In this document: in pieces, positions 61,360-64,000 of the stretch | Layout: every line of letters starts with the position of its first letter | Numbering within the stretch: the stretch's first letter is position 1 | Source of the DNA: Casp-actino8 sp001510335 | GTDB lineage: Bacteria; Actinomycetota; Acidimicrobiia; Acidimicrobiales; Ilumatobacteraceae | Assembly (NCBI GenBank): GCA_027729635.1 | Contig: JAQCEM010000003.1 | Coordinates: 1-64,000 of the forward strand | Length of the DNA: 64,000 bases | Direction: 5' to 3' | Notes under the pieces: generated by a model | Databases searched by the model: none | What the model saw: only the letters and a program-made list of their open reading frames with translations | Told to the model about the DNA's origin: nothing | Position numbers and translations under genes: made by a program

Positions 61360-61440
61360 TCATTCTCTGGCCTGATGCGAGTTCGTCACCCGACGGGCCG
61401 CGACCTCCGAGTCATCTATAAACGGAAGGCAGGATTAGCC

Positions 61441-61704
61441 ATGGTTGGCGTCCCCAAGATTGAAACCATTACCGAACACCGTACTCATGGCACCGACACC
61501 GGTTCGCCTGAAGTGCAAATTGCTCTCTTGTCTGAGCGCATTAATCATCTCACCGAACACCTCAAGACTCACAAGCACGACCACCACAGTCGTCGTGGAT
61601 TGTTGATGATGGTCGGTCGTCGTCGTCGTCTTCTCGACTACGTCAAAGGTCGCAACGTCGAGCGTTACCGCGAGATTATTGCCAAGTTGGGTCTGCGTCG
61701 CTGA
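61441..61704 (+). CDS. rpsO: 30S ribosomal protein S15
   Basis: An 87-aa 16S-binding protein with TGSPEVQIALLSERINHLTEHL and HHSRRGLLMMVGRRRRLLDYL-like blocks (here DYVKGRNVERY). ATG 61441 has GGAAGG upstream; the frame extends to an earlier ATG at 61375 but that part is not S15-like. It precedes pnp, as in most bacteria. Confidence 0.97.
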   Translation: MVGVPKIETITEHRTHGTDTGSPEVQIALLSERINHLTEHLKTHKHDHHSRRGLLMMVGRRRRLLDYVKGRNVERYREIIAKLGLRR

Positions 61705-61737
61705 GACGCGGCCTCAACCGCACGAGCTAAAAGTAAG

Positions 61738-61884
61738 ACAAAAAAACAAACAAACCGGGCAGTGAAGGTTTGGTTGTCAGTCGCCGTGGCCGTCACCGAG
61801 GTGCCGACTTAGCCGACTGGGAACCGACCCGCTGCTCCATATGCAATCCGGCAAGGAGCCGAGGTTGCGCGAAAGGAGCTCGCC
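61738..61884 (+). promoter_or_regulatory. Structured rpsO-pnp intergenic leader
   Basis: The 180-bp gap holds an A-rich stretch, then stems CAAACC/GGTTTG (61751-61756, 61767-61772) and CAGTCG/CGACTG (61778-61783, 61814-61819), before AAAGGAG 6 bp from the pnp ATG. In enterobacteria this region is an RNase III/PNPase autoregulation site; a similar role here is inference. Confidence 0.4.
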
Positions 61885-64000
61885 ATGGCCGATGCCATTC
61901 GAGTGTCGGGTCCCATTGGGGGAACCGATAAGACCCTGACGTTTGAAACAGGAAAACTGGCTCTTCAAAGCCAGGGAGCTGTTGTTGCCAGTATTGGGAA
62001 CAGCATTGTGCTCGCCACTGCAAACGCCGCCAAAGATGTCCGTCCGGGCATTGACTTTTTCCCACTCACCGTTGACGTTGAAGAACGTGCCTATGCCGCT
62101 GGCAAAATTCCAGGTGCATTCTTCCGCCGTGAAGGTCGTCCGAGCGAAGCAGCAATTTTGACCTGCCGTCTCACCGACCGTCCGTTGCGGCCAGCGTTCC
62201 CCGATGGCTTCCGTAACGAAGTTCAGATCGTGCTCACCATCTTGGGTGCCGATCAGGTCAACCCGCACGACGTGCTCAGCATCAACGCTGCTTCGGCTGC
62301 TTTGATGATCAGCGGCATTCCGTTCGACGGCCCAATCGGTGCAGTTCGTATTGGTTACAGCCAAGACGGCAAGTGGATTGCTCACCCGACCTACGCCGAA
62401 GGCGAAGAGGGAACTTTCGAACTGGTTGTTGCCGGTCGTGAACTCGACAACGGAGACGTTGCGATCATGATGGTTGAAGCAGGCGGAACCGAAAAGAGTT
62501 TCGACTACTACGCCAATGGTGCACCCAAGGTTGACGAAGTTGTTCTTGCTGGTGGCCTTGATGCCTCAAAGCAGTACATCAAAGAATCAATCGCTTTGCA
62601 ACGTCAGTTGTTGGCTTCGGTCATCGCAACTCGCGGACCCATCACACCTCTCAAGTACACACCAGTTCTTGATTACGGTGACGATGTGTGGACCGCCGTT
62701 GAAGCTGTCGCCACACCGTTGTTGGCCGATGCAGTCAAGATTGCACTCAAGGCCGATCGCAATGCCGCAACCGACGCTGCAGGTAATGCTGCTGTTGAAA
62801 AGTTGGCTGGCTCAGCAGACGCACCGTTTGCTGGACGCGACAAAGAAATCAAAGAAGCAGTGCGCAGCCTCACCAAGAAGTTGGTTCGTAAGCGCATCGT
62901 TGAAGACGGTATTCGTATCGACGGTCGCGGACCGCGCGATCTTCGTGCAGTGACTGCCGAAGTTGGCGTCTTGCGCACCGCACACGGTTCTGGATTGTTC
63001 CAGCGTGGCGAAACACAAGTGATGAACGTGACGACATTGGCCATGCCCCGCATGAACCAGATGCTCGACACCTTGTCGCCCATTACCGAAAAGCGTTACA
63101 TCCACCATTACAACATGGCTCCTTGGGCCAATGGTGAAACTGGTCGCGTTGGTTCGCCGAAGCGTCGCGAAATCGGACACGGTGTTTTGGCCGAGCGTGC
63201 ATTGTTGCCCGTGGTGCCAAGCCAAGAAGAGTTTGCTTACGCATTGCGTTTGGTCAGTGAAGTCATGAGCTCAAACGGCTCGACGTCAATGGCTTCGGTG
63301 TGCTCAAGCAGCTTGTCGTTGATGGATGCCGGTGTGCCGCTCAAGGCCGCTGTTGCTGGTATCGCGATGGGACTCATTTACGCCGAAGGTAAGTACCTCA
63401 GCCTCACCGACATTCTTGGAGCCGAAGATGCCTTCGGTGACATGGACTTCAAAGTGGCCGGAACCGCCGACGCCGTGACTGCATTGCAGCTCGACACCAA
63501 GATCGACGGAATCCCCGCCGATGTTTTGGCCGCTGCTCTCGAGCAGGCCAAAGAAGCTCGCCTCAAGATTCTCGACGTGATGAACGCCGCGATTTCAAAG
63601 GGCCGTGACACGGTTGCTGAATCAGCTCCGAAGATCATCTCGATCAACATCCCTATGGACAAGATCGGTGAAGTCATCGGACCGAAGGGCAAGGTCATCA
63701 ACACCATCCAGCAAGAGACCGGCGCTGACATTGCTGTCGACGACGACGGCGTTGTTGGCATCGTGACGATTGCTGCTGTTGAAGGCTGGCGTATGGAAGA
63801 TGCCAAGGCTCGTATCTTGGCCATCGTTGATCCACCCAAGGCTGAACTCGGTGCCATCTACAACGGTCGCGTTGTGAGCATCACCAAGTTCGGTGCATTC
63901 GTCAACATCTTGCCAGGACGTGATGGACTCATTCACATCTCGAAGCTCGGTGGCGGCAAGCGCATCAACAATGTGGAAGATGTCTTGAGCCTCGGCCAAG
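61885..64000 (+). CDS. pnp: Polyribonucleotide nucleotidyltransferase (3' partial)
   Basis: Phosphorolytic 3'-5' exoribonuclease of the degradosome type; also guanosine pentaphosphate synthetase in actinobacteria. About 705 codons are present before the window ends. Visible are the first RNase PH core (AYAAGKIPGAFFRREGRPSE, LTDRPLRPAFPDGF), the second core (GDTL-type region reads GETQVMNVTTLA; EIGHGVLAERAL), the KH domain (IGEVIGPKGKVINTIQ) and the start of the S1 domain (GRVVSITKFGAFVNILPG). ATG 61885 has AAAGGAG at good spacing. Only some 20-50 residues are likely missing. Confidence 0.96.
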   Translation, partial: MADAIRVSGPIGGTDKTLTFETGKLALQSQGAVVASIGNSIVLATANAAKDVRPGIDFFPLTVDVEERAYAAGKIPGAFFRREGRPSEAAILTCRLTDRPLRPAFPDGFRNEVQIVLTILGADQVNPHDVLSINAASAALMISGIPFDGPIGAVRIGYSQDGKWIAHPTYAEGEEGTFELVVAGRELDNGDVAIMMVEAGGTEKSFDYYANGAPKVDEVVLAGGLDASKQYIKESIALQRQLLASVIATRGPITPLKYTPVLDYGDDVWTAVEAVATPLLADAVKIALKADRNAATDAAGNAAVEKLAGSADAPFAGRDKEIKEAVRSLTKKLVRKRIVEDGIRIDGRGPRDLRAVTAEVGVLRTAHGSGLFQRGETQVMNVTTLAMPRMNQMLDTLSPITEKRYIHHYNMAPWANGETGRVGSPKRREIGHGVLAERALLPVVPSQEEFAYALRLVSEVMSSNGSTSMASVCSSSLSLMDAGVPLKAAVAGIAMGLIYAEGKYLSLTDILGAEDAFGDMDFKVAGTADAVTALQLDTKIDGIPADVLAAALEQAKEARLKILDVMNAAISKGRDTVAESAPKIISINIPMDKIGEVIGPKGKVINTIQQETGADIAVDDDGVVGIVTIAAVEGWRMEDAKARILAIVDPPKAELGAIYNGRVVSITKFGAFVNILPGRDGLIHISKLGGGKRINNVEDVLSLGQ

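Noticed and set aside
61777..62385. 202-aa frame antisense to the pnp start
   Set aside because: The plus strand carries the conserved PNPase N-terminus with an excellent ribosome site.

Overview
This 64-kb window looks like a chromosomal segment of an actinobacterium, probably of the class Acidimicrobiia (Ilumatobacter/acIV-like). That placement is inferred from gene content: a fused FbiC for F420 synthesis, a WhiG/FliA-type sigma factor next to rpsB, the block rpsB-tsf-pyrH-frr-cdsA-dxr-rseP-ispG, and the block rimP-nusA-ylxR-infB-rbfA-truB-ribF, with only moderate GC (low to mid 50s by eye). Genes are densely packed, with many 1-4 bp ATGA/GTGA overlaps. There is one tRNA gene (Leu-UAG). 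I see no rRNA, CRISPR array, transposase, integron or prophage. The single tyrosine recombinase sits in the conserved dprA-xer context.

Layout. 1-8.0 kb: recC (5'-truncated by the window edge), recB and recD, a translationally coupled RecBCD exonuclease operon. 8.0-12.8 kb: an EamA permease and a Dabb protein on the minus strand; murI-rph-rdgB on the plus strand, ending in a very long perfect hairpin; a D-threonine aldolase/D-serine dehydratase-like PLP enzyme; tRNA-Leu. 12.9-18.4 kb: an EthD-like protein, a SufR-like cysteine-rich regulator divergent from two tandem fold-type-II PLP enzymes, a beta-carbonic anhydrase, clpP and a lipoprotein. 18.5-23.6 kb: comM/yifB-dprA-xer-whiG and a degenerate M23-like protein. 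23.8-32.0 kb: translation, nucleotide, lipid and MEP-isoprenoid genes (rpsB to ispG). 32.1-35.0 kb: manA and proS on the minus strand. 35.0-43.6 kb: the nus/infB operon, preceded by a leader holding an intrinsic terminator.

43.6-61.3 kb is an interval of mostly accessory genes lying between ribF and rpsO-pnp, which are close together in well-known actinobacteria. It carries fbiC, a chorismate-mutase-family/VOC fusion gene, a 3' gene remnant, a CIA30-type lipoprotein, a pentapeptide-repeat protein and a small unknown protein. It then carries an apparently self-contained uptake and hydrolysis module: a large LuxR-family ATPase regulator divergent across an 8+2+8 palindrome from a 60-aa protein, a branched-chain amino acid-type binding lipoprotein, a LivH-LivM-LivG triple fusion, LivF, an EstB/beta-lactamase-like hydrolase 1 bp after livF, and an MBL-fold alkylsulfatase-like hydrolase. 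ribE and a SHOCT-domain membrane protein follow, then rpsO and pnp (3'-truncated by the window edge).

The most interesting items are the LuxR/LivHMG-fusion/hydrolase module, the chorismate-mutase-family/VOC fusion, the tandem PLP enzymes with a putative Fe-S regulator, and the attenuator-like leader of rimP-nusA-infB. All functions are read from sequence by eye; no database search was run.
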